Positions 19,230 through 29,294 of a stretch of 64,000 bases of DNA are shown piece after piece. The notes beneath the pieces were generated by a model. The model searched no databases. It was not told the DNA's origin and saw only the letters and a program-made list of their open reading frames with translations. Made by a program: the position numbers and the translations under genes. Source of the DNA: Chryseobacterium sp. GTDB lineage: Bacteria; Bacteroidota; Bacteroidia; Flavobacteriales; Weeksellaceae. The DNA lies in contig NZ_JARBTK010000004.1 in assembly GCF_029240215.1 (NCBI RefSeq), forward strand, positions 62,001 to 126,000, given 5' to 3'. How positions within the stretch are numbered: the first letter of the stretch is position 1; the number at the start of each line of letters is the position of its first letter.

Positions 19230-20300
19230 ATGTTCAATACTTTAGGGAATCTGCTCAGCCTGACGACTTTCGGTGAAAGTCATGGTCTTGCATATGGCGG
19301 AATCATCAATAATTTTCCGGCTGGTCTGGAAATTGATTTAGAAAAAATCCAACACGAGCTTGGCCGAAGAAAACCTGGTCAGTCAGCTATCGTGACACAA
19401 CGTAAAGAAAGTGATACTGTGAAATTTCTTTCAGGAATTTTTGAAGGAAAAACCACCGGAACTCCAATCGGTTTTATGATTGAAAATGAAAATCAAAAGT
19501 CGAAAGATTACGATCACATTGCACAATCATATCGTCCGAGTCATGCAGATTTTACCTACGATCAGAAATTCGGAATCAGAGATTATCGCGGTGGCGGAAA
19601 ATCTTCTGCACGTGAAACCATCAATTGGGTGGTTGCGGGAGCTTTGGCAAAACAGCTTTTATCAGATATCGAAATTAATGCTTACGTTTCTTCCGTAGGC
19701 GAAATTTTCTGTGAAAAACCCTATCAGGATTTAGATTTTTCTAAAACCGAAAGCAATGAAGTTCGTTGCCCCGATACGGAAACTGCCGAAAAAATGATTT
19801 CAAAAATCAAAGAAATCAAAAAAGAAGGCAACACAATTGGTGGAACGATAACTTGTGTGATCAAAAAAGTTCCTGTCGGAATTGGCGAACCTGTTTTTTC
19901 TAAATTACAGGCAGAATTGGCAAAAGCAATGCTCAACATTAATGCCTGCAAAGGTTTTGAATATGGGAGCGGTTTTTGTGGTGCTAAAATGACAGGAAGC
20001 GAACATAACGATGCTTTCAATACAGATTTTACCACAAAATCAAATCTTTCAGGCGGAATTCAGGGTGGAATTTCAAACGGAATGGATATTTATTTCCGTG
20101 TAGCTTTTAAACCTGTCGCAACTATTTTAAGACCTCAGGAAAGTGTTGATAAAGACGGAAATGCCGTTACCGTAGAAGGAAAAGGAAGACATGATCCATG
20201 TGTCGTTCCGAGAGCTGTTCCGGTGGTGGAAAGCTTGGCAGCTTTCGTATTGGCCGACCTGTTTTTGATCAATAAAACAAGAAATATCAATCAATTTTAA
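19230..20300 (+). CDS. aroC: Chorismate synthase
   Basis: [59 protein letters not shown]. Confidence 0.97.
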   Translation: MFNTLGNLLSLTTFGESHGLAYGGIINNFPAGLEIDLEKIQHELGRRKPGQSAIVTQRKESDTVKFLSGIFEGKTTGTPIGFMIENENQKSKDYDHIAQSYRPSHADFTYDQKFGIRDYRGGGKSSARETINWVVAGALAKQLLSDIEINAYVSSVGEIFCEKPYQDLDFSKTESNEVRCPDTETAEKMISKIKEIKKEGNTIGGTITCVIKKVPVGIGEPVFSKLQAELAKAMLNINACKGFEYGSGFCGAKMTGSEHNDAFNTDFTTKSNLSGGIQGGISNGMDIYFRVAFKPVATILRPQESVDKDGNAVTVEGKGRHDPCVVPRAVPVVESLAAFVLADLFLINKTRNINQF

Positions 20301-20318
20301 ACATAAATATTTTAGGTA

Positions 20319-20882
20319 ATGCAAAATTACTGGGAAAAAAGTATCTCTTTTGAAGAGTATCTTGAAATCGGAAAACATAGATTAGAAAATCCTGCCAATC
20401 AACAGGAAATCGATTATAGACAATATTACGAACTGGGACTTCAGAGAATCGACAGAACATTAAAAAAGTATGTTCCTAATGAAGATCAGTTAAAAGAATT
20501 AGAAACCAAAAACTTTGACGGAAAAATTTTAATTATTTCCGAAGTTTGGTGTGGCGACGCAAGCTCAACCGTTCCTGCTTTGGTGAAATTTTTCGAAGGT
20601 AAAAATGAGGTTAGAATTTTCCTTAGAGACAGTGATAAAAGCTTAATCAATCAATTCTTGACCAACGGAACAGAATCTATCCCTAAAGTTATTATTCTGG
20701 ATAAGGATTTTAACGTAAAAAATTCCTGGGGACCACGTCCAAAATATGGTAAAGAATTGTTGATGAAATACAAAGCTGATCCTGAAAATTATACAAAAGA
20801 TCATTTTTATAATGATTTGCAATTGTATTATGCGAAAAACAGAGGAAAAGACGCGGTTCAGGAAATATTGGAGTTGTTGTAG
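20319..20882 (+). CDS. Thioredoxin family protein with WCGD in place of WCxxC
   Basis: ILIISEVWCGDASSTVPALVKFF; ESIPKVIILDKDF. Confidence 0.85.
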   Translation: MQNYWEKSISFEEYLEIGKHRLENPANQQEIDYRQYYELGLQRIDRTLKKYVPNEDQLKELETKNFDGKILIISEVWCGDASSTVPALVKFFEGKNEVRIFLRDSDKSLINQFLTNGTESIPKVIILDKDFNVKNSWGPRPKYGKELLMKYKADPENYTKDHFYNDLQLYYAKNRGKDAVQEILELL

Positions 20883-20920
20883 TTTTTATTAATAATTTAG
20901 TTATCAATAATATTACATTT

Positions 20921-21005
20921 AGTTTGTCATTCCGTAGGAATCTAAGCTGAATTTATAAAATTTATTCTGTCAATAATTTGTTGAGATTCCTACGGAATGA
21001 CAAAA
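20921..21005. repeat. GTCATTCC-type dispersed inverted repeat, copy 3
   Basis: AGTTTGTCATTCCGTAGGAATCTAA ... TTGAGATTCCTACGGAATGACAAAAA. Confidence 0.88.
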
Positions 21006-21054
21006 ATGCAGTTTAATTTTTTCCATTTAAAACAATTTTTATTAAACAGTAAAA

Positions 21055-21594
21055 ATGAAAAAAAATATAATTTATATCGTATTAATTGCCATTATCGGAG
21101 TAATCGTTTTTGTTCCCGGAGTAAAAGACAAGTTGAAAGATGTATTCTTCCCGGTTGCAACGATAGAAAGTGCCGTACATATTGAAGCAGATGATTATGA
21201 TGTAGACCTGCAGGGAATCAACGTTCCAAGTACCAATATGAAGAATTTCAGAAACAAACCTGTTTTTTTGAATTTTTGGGGAACATGGTGTCCTCCATGC
21301 AGAAAAGAATGGCCATCAATTCAAAGATTGTATGACCGGAGAAAAGACAATATAGATTTCGTTTTGATTGCGATGAAAGATGAGGAGCCAGCTGTAAGAA
21401 AATTTCTTAAAGAAAATAATTATACCGTTCCCGTATATATTGCACAAAGCCCGATCTCAGAAAAAATACTTCCAAAAGCATTCCCTACAACGTTCCTGCT
21501 TGACGAAAACGGAAGAATCCTCATTAAAGAAGACGCAGCAACAGACTGGGATTCAGAATCTATTCATCAGTTTATAGATAACATCATTAAATAA
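21055..21594 (+). CDS. TlpA-like thiol-disulfide oxidoreductase
   Basis: PVFLNFWGTWCPPCRKEWPSIQRLY. Confidence 0.92.
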   Translation: MKKNIIYIVLIAIIGVIVFVPGVKDKLKDVFFPVATIESAVHIEADDYDVDLQGINVPSTNMKNFRNKPVFLNFWGTWCPPCRKEWPSIQRLYDRRKDNIDFVLIAMKDEEPAVRKFLKENNYTVPVYIAQSPISEKILPKAFPTTFLLDENGRILIKEDAATDWDSESIHQFIDNIIK

Positions 21595-21673
21595 GTTTTA
21601 ACTTAAATTATAATTTGTTGGTACAGAATTTGCGAAGTTTAGAGAGTTGAAATTATTTTAAAACAAACACAAA

Positions 21674-22018
21674 ATGAAATATTCAAAACTTAATTTGGCT
21701 AAAGAAGCAATCAGTCACAAAGGCTTCGTAAAAAAAATACCTGACATTTTCAGAATGGTAAAAATGTGGAAAAGAGGAGAATATCCTGTAAAATCGATAG
21801 ATCTTATTCTACCGTTAGTCGGTCTTCTTTATGTTATTTCTCCCATAGATATCATTCCTGATTTCATTATTGTTGCAGGAGTTTTAGATGACATTGCTGT
21901 CTTATCTTTAGCAATTCCAAAACTGATCCGTGAAGTAGATAAATTTCTACTTTGGGAAGCCGAACGAAAATACAGCACAGACGGCTCGAAGATAATTGAT
22001 GCTGAAATTATAAAATAA
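21674..22018 (+). CDS. YkvA/DUF1232 family protein
   Basis: VKSIDLILPLVGLLYVISPIDIIPDFIIVAGVLDDIAVL. Confidence 0.88.
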   Translation: MKYSKLNLAKEAISHKGFVKKIPDIFRMVKMWKRGEYPVKSIDLILPLVGLLYVISPIDIIPDFIIVAGVLDDIAVLSLAIPKLIREVDKFLLWEAERKYSTDGSKIIDAEIIK

Positions 22019-22022
22019 AATT

Positions 22023-22052
22023 AAACCATTCCTTTTCGGGATGGTTTTTTTT
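22023..22052 (+). terminator. Intrinsic terminator
   Basis: AACCATTCC TTTTC GGGATGGTT followed by a T run. Confidence 0.85.
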
Positions 22053-22175
22053 TGTAAATGATCAGTTGCTTCTAGTTAATTTCAAAATACGAATTCACAT
22101 TTTCACCTGCGAAGCAAAATTCACAATTGACTTTTAACATCATTTCCTTAAATTTGCAATATCTAATAAAAAATA

Positions 22176-23534
22176 ATGGAAAGTAAAAAAGAATTCTTTT
22201 TGGAGTGCTACAAATTGGGCATCATTAAATTCGGAAGATTTACCTTAAAAAGCGGAATTGAAAGTCCGTTTTATGTAGACTTAAGACCTTTAGCTTCAGA
22301 TCCTAAAATTTTGAAAAATTTGGCAAATTATTTATTGGAAATGCTTCCATTGGATAATTTCGATCTGATCTGCGGAGTTCCTTATGCTGCACTTCCAATG
22401 GCTACGGCAATGTCTCTGGAAAGCTATATTCCATTAATTATTAAAAGAAAAGAAGCAAAAAATTACGGTACAAAAAAACTGATCGAAGGAATTTACCAGA
22501 AAGGGCAAAACTGCCTTTTGGTAGAAGACGTGATCACTTCCGGAAAATCTTTGATTGAAACCATTGCAGAAGTTGAGCAGGAAGATCTTAAAGTTGCCGA
22601 CATCGTTGTCGTTCTTGACAGAGAGCAAGGTGGGAAACAGCTTTTGGAAAGCAAAGGATACAGAGTTCATACTCTTTTCAATATTTCAGAAGTTTGTACC
22701 ATTCTTCAGGAAGAAGGCGAACTTTCTGATGATGAAGTAAAGAGAATTCAGGATTTTCTTGCCGGAAATCATATTCAGTTTGAAGAGATTACCAGACTTT
22801 CTTATCAGGAAAAATTTGAAACTGCACAGCATTCCGTTTCAAAAAAATTATTAGAAATTGCTTTGGCAAAAGAATCAAATCTTATCGCTTCTGCTGACGT
22901 TACTACAACTCAGGAATTATTGGAACTGGCAGAAAAAGTGGGACCACATATTATTGCTTTAAAAACACATATCGATATTATTTCTGATTTTGATTACCAA
23001 AATACGATTGTTCCGTTGAAAGAATTGGCTTCAAAGCACAAGTTTTTATTAATGGAAGACAGAAAATTTGCCGACATCGGAAATACACAGGAACTACAAT
23101 TCACAAGTGGTGTTTTCAAAATTACAGATTGGGCAGATTTTGTGACTTCTCAGGTTATCGGAGGTTTTGAGTCTTTAGACTGTTTCAAAAATGTAGGCGT
23201 TGTGGCAATTATCGGTATGTCTTCAAAAGGAACTTTAACGACGAACAGCTACAGAGAAGAAGCTTTGAAAGTTGCTTTATCACATCCGAACGTTATTGGC
23301 GGAGTTTCCCAGAACATTCTTCCTGAAGAAATGCTGTTATTTACACCTGGAGTCAACCTGGCAGATTCAGGTGACGGAAAAGGTCAGCAATACAATACTC
23401 CGGATCATGTTTTCAAAACGCTTCATACCGATTTCATCATCGTAGGAAGAGGAATTTACAAATCTGATAACCCTGGAGAAGCTGCTATAACTTATAAAAA
23501 TAAAGGTTGGAAAGCCTATTTGAATTCTTTGTAA
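22176..23534 (+). CDS. Bifunctional orotate phosphoribosyltransferase / OMP decarboxylase (UMP synthase architecture)
   Basis: OPRT: LVEDVITSGKSLIETIAEVE and YGTKKLIEG; OMPDC: ALKTHIDIISDF, LLMEDRKFADIGNT, LFTPGVNL, IIVGRGIYKSDNP. Confidence 0.93.
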   Translation: MESKKEFFLECYKLGIIKFGRFTLKSGIESPFYVDLRPLASDPKILKNLANYLLEMLPLDNFDLICGVPYAALPMATAMSLESYIPLIIKRKEAKNYGTKKLIEGIYQKGQNCLLVEDVITSGKSLIETIAEVEQEDLKVADIVVVLDREQGGKQLLESKGYRVHTLFNISEVCTILQEEGELSDDEVKRIQDFLAGNHIQFEEITRLSYQEKFETAQHSVSKKLLEIALAKESNLIASADVTTTQELLELAEKVGPHIIALKTHIDIISDFDYQNTIVPLKELASKHKFLLMEDRKFADIGNTQELQFTSGVFKITDWADFVTSQVIGGFESLDCFKNVGVVAIIGMSSKGTLTTNSYREEALKVALSHPNVIGGVSQNILPEEMLLFTPGVNLADSGDGKGQQYNTPDHVFKTLHTDFIIVGRGIYKSDNPGEAAITYKNKGWKAYLNSL

Positions 23535-23607
23535 CAAATAGTAATTCAACAGAAAAATCATCTTTATTGTATTTAAAAAAAGTTATATTTGATGCTTTAT
23601 CATCAAA

Positions 23608-26430
23608 TTGAAAAAGTTTAGTATTTGTTTTATTTTGTTTTGGGGAGTTGTGCAGGTTTCTGCACAGAAAGACAGCGTTTTTGTTGTGGCAAAACTATCT
23701 CAGAACAAAAAAATTCTTGAGGTAAAACAGGAAATTATTTATCATAATTATTCTGAAAAACCTTTAGACAGCATAAAACTTCTCAATTGGGTAGCAGCTT
23801 ACAACAAGAGAGGAACTTCTTTGGTTTACCGAAAACTTGAAGACCGAAACAACAGTCTCCATTTTGCAAAACCTGAATTGTTGGGTAAAACTTTTGATCT
23901 GAAGATCAGCAACGATGATAATCAACTGGTCACCAAAAATAGCTTATCTGAGGAGAATTTATTTTTTGTTTTAAATAAACCTTTACCGGTTGGCGAAAGT
24001 ATAAAATTACAATTGCACTATCAGATTCAGCTTCCTGATAAGAAATTTACAGGATACGGAACTTCTGAAAACAATATTGCTTTAAAATATTTCTTTATTG
24101 TTCCGGATCATTTTGATCCGGACAATATTTTTTCAAAAAATTATCTTGATATTGAAGAATCGATTAATTTCAACACTTATTGGACAGTCAATTTTGATCT
24201 TCCCGGAAAAAATTATTTTACTGAAGGAAATCTCCAGCAAACCAATACCAATTCTTTCAACGGATATTTAGATACCGATCCTGAATTTGTAATTTCTCAA
24301 AATCAATTTCAGACAATAAAAATAAATTCAGAAGACATTCAGACCGAAATTAAATTTGGGTATCCTATCAGTCCGCAGGAAATTCAGAATTTGGAATTTT
24401 TCCTCCCGCTTCAACTTAGATTTATCAAAGAAAAAATAGGTTATGTACCTGAAAGAATTTTCATTTCAGATAAATTCAGGGCAAAAGAAGATTTTTTTGG
24501 AAATAATGATATAAGTTTCTGGAAATTCAGGTTTAAACTTTTCACAGACGCTGAAAAAGTTGATCTCGATTATTTCGGAATCATCACCAAGAAAATTCTT
24601 GATCAGAGCATCATCGCCGACAAACAGGATGATCATTGGTTTAAAAATGGTCTGAAATCGTATCTCGAAATTCAATATTTAAAAAGATTCTACGGAGAAA
24701 CAAAGCTTTTGGGAAAATTACCCGAAACAAGTATTATAGGAATTAAACCTTTAAAATGGTTCCATGCCTCAGATGTTAAATTGCTCGACCGTTATGGTTT
24801 GGCTTACCAATACATCATGTCGCAAAATCTTGATCAGAAAATTGATGAGCCTTTTTCTGCATTAAGTAATTTCAATGATATGGCAATCAGCAGCTTTGAA
24901 ACAGGAAGTCTTTTCAGTTTTTCTGCCAATAAAATGGGTGAAGAAAATTTTAATACTTTAGTTAAAACTTACATTGCCGAAAACAGAGACAAGAAAATCA
25001 ACCCTGAAGATTTTCTGAAACAACTTTCACAAAAAGAACCGTCAACTGATTATTTAACTGAGTTTTTCAAACAAAAGAACAGGGTCAATTTTAAATTGAA
25101 AAAATTTAAAACTAAAGATGACTCATTGGAAATCAGGATTGCAAAAAATACAGACAAAGCGATCCCTGTAAAGCTGGAAACCCAAACCAGAGATGGCGAA
25201 AAAAATTCTTATTGGATAGAAACAACCGAAAACGAAAGACTGAAAACCGTGAACCTTCCTGCTGAAAATATTTACAAGATCACTTTGAATGATGATTATA
25301 TTTTCCCGGAAGCCAATTATCGTGACAATTTTTTATATACAAAAGGTTTATTTTCAAATTCAAAAAAAATTAAATTTAAACTGATCAAAGATATTCCTAA
25401 TCCTGAGTTCAATGAAATTTATCTGAATCCGCGAATCAGATTCACCAATACGTATGACAAGTTTTTGATTGGAATAAATTTTAAAAACCAGTCTCTTTTT
25501 GATCAGAAATTTCTTTATTCCATTACTCCGTCTTTCAGTACGGGAACAGGAAAATTGACTGGATCAGGAGCAGTTGAATATTCATTTCTTCCCGCAGAAA
25601 GCATTATTCAAAGTCTGACTTTTGGAGTTTCAGGATCATATTTCCATTATGATTATGATCTTGCTTATCAAAAAGCTTCGCTATATTCTGCTATCAGATT
25701 TAGGAAAAATCCGAGAAGCACGGTTAGTCGTGGCGCCAGTTTTTCTTATAACTATTTTCAGAGAGATCTGAACGCAAAAATGATTGCAGATCGCGATTAC
25801 GAAAAATACAATCTCTGGACACTTGGATATGGATATGCCGATAACCAGATGATTCACGAGAAAAGCTTTAGCATCAGTACCCAGGGAATGCACGATTTTA
25901 ATAAAATTACCGCAGAAGCTTTCTATAGGTGGGAATTTGCACCGAGACAAAAGCTGAGTCTGAGATTATTTGGAGGATATTTTGCCAGAAATGAAACGAG
26001 AAACAACACTTTCGATTACGGAATTTCAAGAGTTTCCGACTATTCTTTTTCTTACAATCTTTTGGGACAAAGTGCAACCGGCGGGATTTTGTCTCAGCAA
26101 TTCGTTTTGGCAGACGGTGGTTTTAAATCTTTTATCCCCGGAACGGTTAATCGATGGATCACTTCCTTGAATGTTGACACGAGTGTCTGGAAAATTTTTC
26201 ATATCTACGCAGATGCCGGAATTTATAAAAACAAAAATAATCCTACACAGTTTATCTGGGACAGTGGTGTAAAAGTAAGAGTGATTCCTGATTTTCTTGA
26301 AATCTACTTCCCTGTACAGTCTTCTCTGGGCTTTGAGCCCGGTTTTAAAGATTATGGAAAAAGGATCAGATATACTTTAATTCTGAATCTGAGTACAATT
26401 ATTAATGCAGCAAGAAGAGGTTGGTATTAA
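23608..26430 (+). CDS. M1-aminopeptidase-like protein without HExxH, C-terminal outer-membrane barrel-like region; TTG start
   Basis: Signal peptide; DHWFKNGLKSYLEIQYLKRFYG resembles the M1 post-HExxH segment; C-terminal aromatic alternating strands ending YTLILNLSTIINAARRGWY. Confidence 0.65.
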   Translation: MKKFSICFILFWGVVQVSAQKDSVFVVAKLSQNKKILEVKQEIIYHNYSEKPLDSIKLLNWVAAYNKRGTSLVYRKLEDRNNSLHFAKPELLGKTFDLKISNDDNQLVTKNSLSEENLFFVLNKPLPVGESIKLQLHYQIQLPDKKFTGYGTSENNIALKYFFIVPDHFDPDNIFSKNYLDIEESINFNTYWTVNFDLPGKNYFTEGNLQQTNTNSFNGYLDTDPEFVISQNQFQTIKINSEDIQTEIKFGYPISPQEIQNLEFFLPLQLRFIKEKIGYVPERIFISDKFRAKEDFFGNNDISFWKFRFKLFTDAEKVDLDYFGIITKKILDQSIIADKQDDHWFKNGLKSYLEIQYLKRFYGETKLLGKLPETSIIGIKPLKWFHASDVKLLDRYGLAYQYIMSQNLDQKIDEPFSALSNFNDMAISSFETGSLFSFSANKMGEENFNTLVKTYIAENRDKKINPEDFLKQLSQKEPSTDYLTEFFKQKNRVNFKLKKFKTKDDSLEIRIAKNTDKAIPVKLETQTRDGEKNSYWIETTENERLKTVNLPAENIYKITLNDDYIFPEANYRDNFLYTKGLFSNSKKIKFKLIKDIPNPEFNEIYLNPRIRFTNTYDKFLIGINFKNQSLFDQKFLYSITPSFSTGTGKLTGSGAVEYSFLPAESIIQSLTFGVSGSYFHYDYDLAYQKASLYSAIRFRKNPRSTVSRGASFSYNYFQRDLNAKMIADRDYEKYNLWTLGYGYADNQMIHEKSFSISTQGMHDFNKITAEAFYRWEFAPRQKLSLRLFGGYFARNETRNNTFDYGISRVSDYSFSYNLLGQSATGGILSQQFVLADGGFKSFIPGTVNRWITSLNVDTSVWKIFHIYADAGIYKNKNNPTQFIWDSGVKVRVIPDFLEIYFPVQSSLGFEPGFKDYGKRIRYTLILNLSTIINAARRGWY

Positions 26431-26483
26431 AAAAACAGCTGCCTCTCGACAACTGTTTTACTTTTATCTTAATTAAGTTTAAA

Positions 26484-27344
26484 TTAATCTTTTAAAATTT
26501 TCTGAGAAACCGGTTGATTATTGACTGTTCCTGTAACAATATAATTTCCTTTTTGTAATTCGGCAACATTTAAAGCAGACCCTCCTTTTACTGAAGCAGT
26601 TTTCACTAACTGACCCGATAATGTATACACTTTAATGTTTTCTACATCAGAAGCGAAAACAATCTCATCAGTTTTTACCAACGAATTTTTAATAAATCCT
26701 GGTTTCTTAGAGACATCAGTAATATCATTTACCGCTAAAGTTCCTGATGACTGCGGAGTTGGCAGTGTCACAGTAAAATCAATGTTGTTATTATTGGTAT
26801 CGCCGTTTGTTCTGGTAATTGAATTTAGAATCGTCGGCGACGGAGCAGCTCCGGCCCCTTCAAACTGATTCGCTAAGCCATATCCTACAAAGTCTAAGAC
26901 ATTAGCTGAAGTAGGCCCAGTAACCTGCGTTGCATTGCTTGCCAAAGCAATTTTTCCTGAAGTAAGTGCAAGACCAACTCCTACTCCAACACTGGGAGAA
27001 CCATCAAAATTCAAGAGAACATTTACAATAAGATTAGGATTGACTAAATTAATCAGTCCACCTAATCCATCAGATCCTTGCTGAATTAAATACGTTTGCC
27101 CCGGAGCCAGACTGATATTGGGCAAAGTATTGTACTGAGTAAAAGCTCCTGTTGAAGATGCATACTGAATGGTCGCTCCATTAAGAGAAGCAGCAGAAGT
27201 ACCAATGTTTTTCAATTCTATGAAATCATTTGTAATGGCTGCGCCTAAAATTCCGCCACCGGTATAGACTTCATTTATTACAATCTGAGCATTAAAAAAT
27301 GCAGCTATCGAGACAAGCCCGATAAAAGTAAATACTTTTTTCAT
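26484..27344 (-). CDS. Lamin-tail-domain secreted protein with T9SS type A sorting domain
   Basis: IVINEVYTGGG...NDFIELKNIGTSAASLNGATIQYAS; C-terminal KVYTLSGQLVKTASVKGG...QPVSQKILKD. Confidence 0.83.
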   Translation of the reverse strand: MKKVFTFIGLVSIAAFFNAQIVINEVYTGGGILGAAITNDFIELKNIGTSAASLNGATIQYASSTGAFTQYNTLPNISLAPGQTYLIQQGSDGLGGLINLVNPNLIVNVLLNFDGSPSVGVGVGLALTSGKIALASNATQVTGPTSANVLDFVGYGLANQFEGAGAAPSPTILNSITRTNGDTNNNNIDFTVTLPTPQSSGTLAVNDITDVSKKPGFIKNSLVKTDEIVFASDVENIKVYTLSGQLVKTASVKGGSALNVAELQKGNYIVTGTVNNQPVSQKILKD

Positions 27345-27460
27345 AACGATAATATTTTGTTTGGTTAATAAAATAAAAACAAAAACAATACCAGATACTT
27401 AAAAATATCAAAATTTTGTTAAATTATCTTAAAATCAAACTAACTAAAATAACACAAAAA

Positions 27461-27481
27461 AGCCACTTCAATGAAGTGGCT
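27461..27481. terminator. Hairpin downstream of the T9SS fossil
   Basis: AGCCACTTCAATGAAGTGGCT. Confidence 0.7.
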
Positions 27482-27503
27482 ATATATGCTGAAATTGTTT
27501 TAA

Positions 27504-27544
27504 AGATTAGTCTTTCAAAATCTTCTGAGAAATTGGTTGGTTAT
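27504..27544 (-). pseudogene. Fossil T9SS C-terminus (NQPISQKILKD-stop)
   Basis: Reverse complement AACCAACCAATTTCTCAGAAGATTTTGAAAGACTAA encodes NQPISQKILKD*, matching the ends of the 26484 and 30133 proteins; no start or upstream domain. Confidence 0.75.
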
Positions 27545-29275
27545 TTATTTCTTGATAAATTTCTTCTTAAAAATGCCATGTTTTGTTTCAATATTAATGA
27601 TATAAACACCTGATGGAAGATCAATTACATCTATTTTATTCTCGTTTAACACTACATTAAAAGTTTTCCCATCAACACCAACCACAGAAATACTTTCAAT
27701 TTTCGAATTTGTCTTAATGTTTAATATATCTGATGTAGGGTTAGGATAAATCTCTACTCCCATTATGTTTTTTTCTTCGTACAACTTTTGTGAATTTCGT
27801 AAATCTAAAAACATATTGTCTCTCTGAGCTGTATTTTTACTTTTACCAACATTTTCTGAGCAATTACAGTCTTCTATTTTTGCTAAAAAATTAGCACCAT
27901 TTTCAATATACGTATTGGGTAAAAGTGAAATATTATTTCCGGCCTTCATTATAATGTTTTTACCTGAACTTATGCTATAATTTGATTCAGCTACAATTGA
28001 TTGACTAGCTTGATAAGTATGACTGCTATTATTTTCTTGAGAAGATAAATTAATTGAAGCAAGACAATAATAGCTGGTGCTTTCTGAAAGATTTGGCACT
28101 AATTGAGGAAGATCATTTCTAGATCCTACGCTTATTGCATTTGAAGGCATGTTTGAAAAATAAATTGCATAAAGATCTGCATAGCTCTGTCCATAAACAT
28201 CCGGGTTAATAATTTGTCCTAAATACTTTTCCGTATCATTGTATGGCTTATAAAAATAAATATCCCCTTTTTTATTTCTCTGCAAAGTAATTATTCCAGT
28301 TGTTCCTAAATTAACTTGTGCATTCGGTACAGACGTATATATTAAATTATTATTTGTTGAATTGAGTAAATCTACTGAATAAAACATACTCCCAACTAGA
28401 TTCCCTTGAAGTTTACCTGCGTAAAGTATGTTTGCATATTGATTGAATTCCAAATATAAAGGCTCTAAACTAGCTATTGAAAGGGTAAAATCTGAAGTTA
28501 TTAATCCAGAAAAATTATTAAATGAATAAATTATGCTTTCATTATTCGCATTATATCCTTGAATATTTGAAACACTTAAAAAATTAGTAAAATTACTACA
28601 GGTATTTATATTAGGTGAAGCTTTGATGAAACTTATATGAGGAAAAGTATTATTTCCAGAGGTAATTAAATTATTAACAATTGGAGTATTGCTGAGTCCT
28701 TGGCTATTTAAATTATAGGAGTAGACTTTAGAGTCTGTCAGCACCAGAACCCAAAAAGAATTATTATCTCCATGCGGAACCACTGTTACACCCTTTGCAT
28801 TATTAAAAATATTCCCGAACTCATTCAATATAGGAATTTTTTTGAGATTTGAAACGGCACCTAATGGCTGACCATTCATTAAACCTCCTAAAGACATATC
28901 GACAACTGAATAATATGCAAAATAACCATTATTAGTAGTTACATCTGAGCTAAAAATATAGTATAAATCAGCATTAGTTGGATGTTTAACAATAGCTGTT
29001 TGACTTCCTGCATGCTGTATGTCTCCATTTGACATAAATTGATGATCCCTATTCCAGACCTGATTACCATCCGTATAAAATAATAAATTTCCGTTACTAT
29101 CGCTTACCGAACCAGATGAAATCATGGAAGACATCTGACTATTCGTAATAATTTGTGGATTGGAGTTTGAGAAATTAAGAGCTGCCATATTCCCAAAATA
29201 CCAATTGTTATTTTCTCCTTGAGAAAAAACAAACAATGGCAATATCAATAAAAATGTTATATAAAATTTTTTCAT
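27545..29275 (-). CDS. T9SS type A sorting domain protein with Bacteroidota NNWYFG surface-protein N-terminus
   Basis: NNWYFGNMAALNFSN...NGNLLFYTDGNQVWNRDHQFM; C-terminal VEIYPNPTSDILNIKTNSKIESISVVGVDGK. Confidence 0.8.
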   Translation of the reverse strand: MKKFYITFLLILPLFVFSQGENNNWYFGNMAALNFSNSNPQIITNSQMSSMISSGSVSDSNGNLLFYTDGNQVWNRDHQFMSNGDIQHAGSQTAIVKHPTNADLYYIFSSDVTTNNGYFAYYSVVDMSLGGLMNGQPLGAVSNLKKIPILNEFGNIFNNAKGVTVVPHGDNNSFWVLVLTDSKVYSYNLNSQGLSNTPIVNNLITSGNNTFPHISFIKASPNINTCSNFTNFLSVSNIQGYNANNESIIYSFNNFSGLITSDFTLSIASLEPLYLEFNQYANILYAGKLQGNLVGSMFYSVDLLNSTNNNLIYTSVPNAQVNLGTTGIITLQRNKKGDIYFYKPYNDTEKYLGQIINPDVYGQSYADLYAIYFSNMPSNAISVGSRNDLPQLVPNLSESTSYYCLASINLSSQENNSSHTYQASQSIVAESNYSISSGKNIIMKAGNNISLLPNTYIENGANFLAKIEDCNCSENVGKSKNTAQRDNMFLDLRNSQKLYEEKNIMGVEIYPNPTSDILNIKTNSKIESISVVGVDGKTFNVVLNENKIDVIDLPSGVYIINIETKHGIFKKKFIKK

Positions 29276-29294
29276 AAATTCAATTTTATATAAA

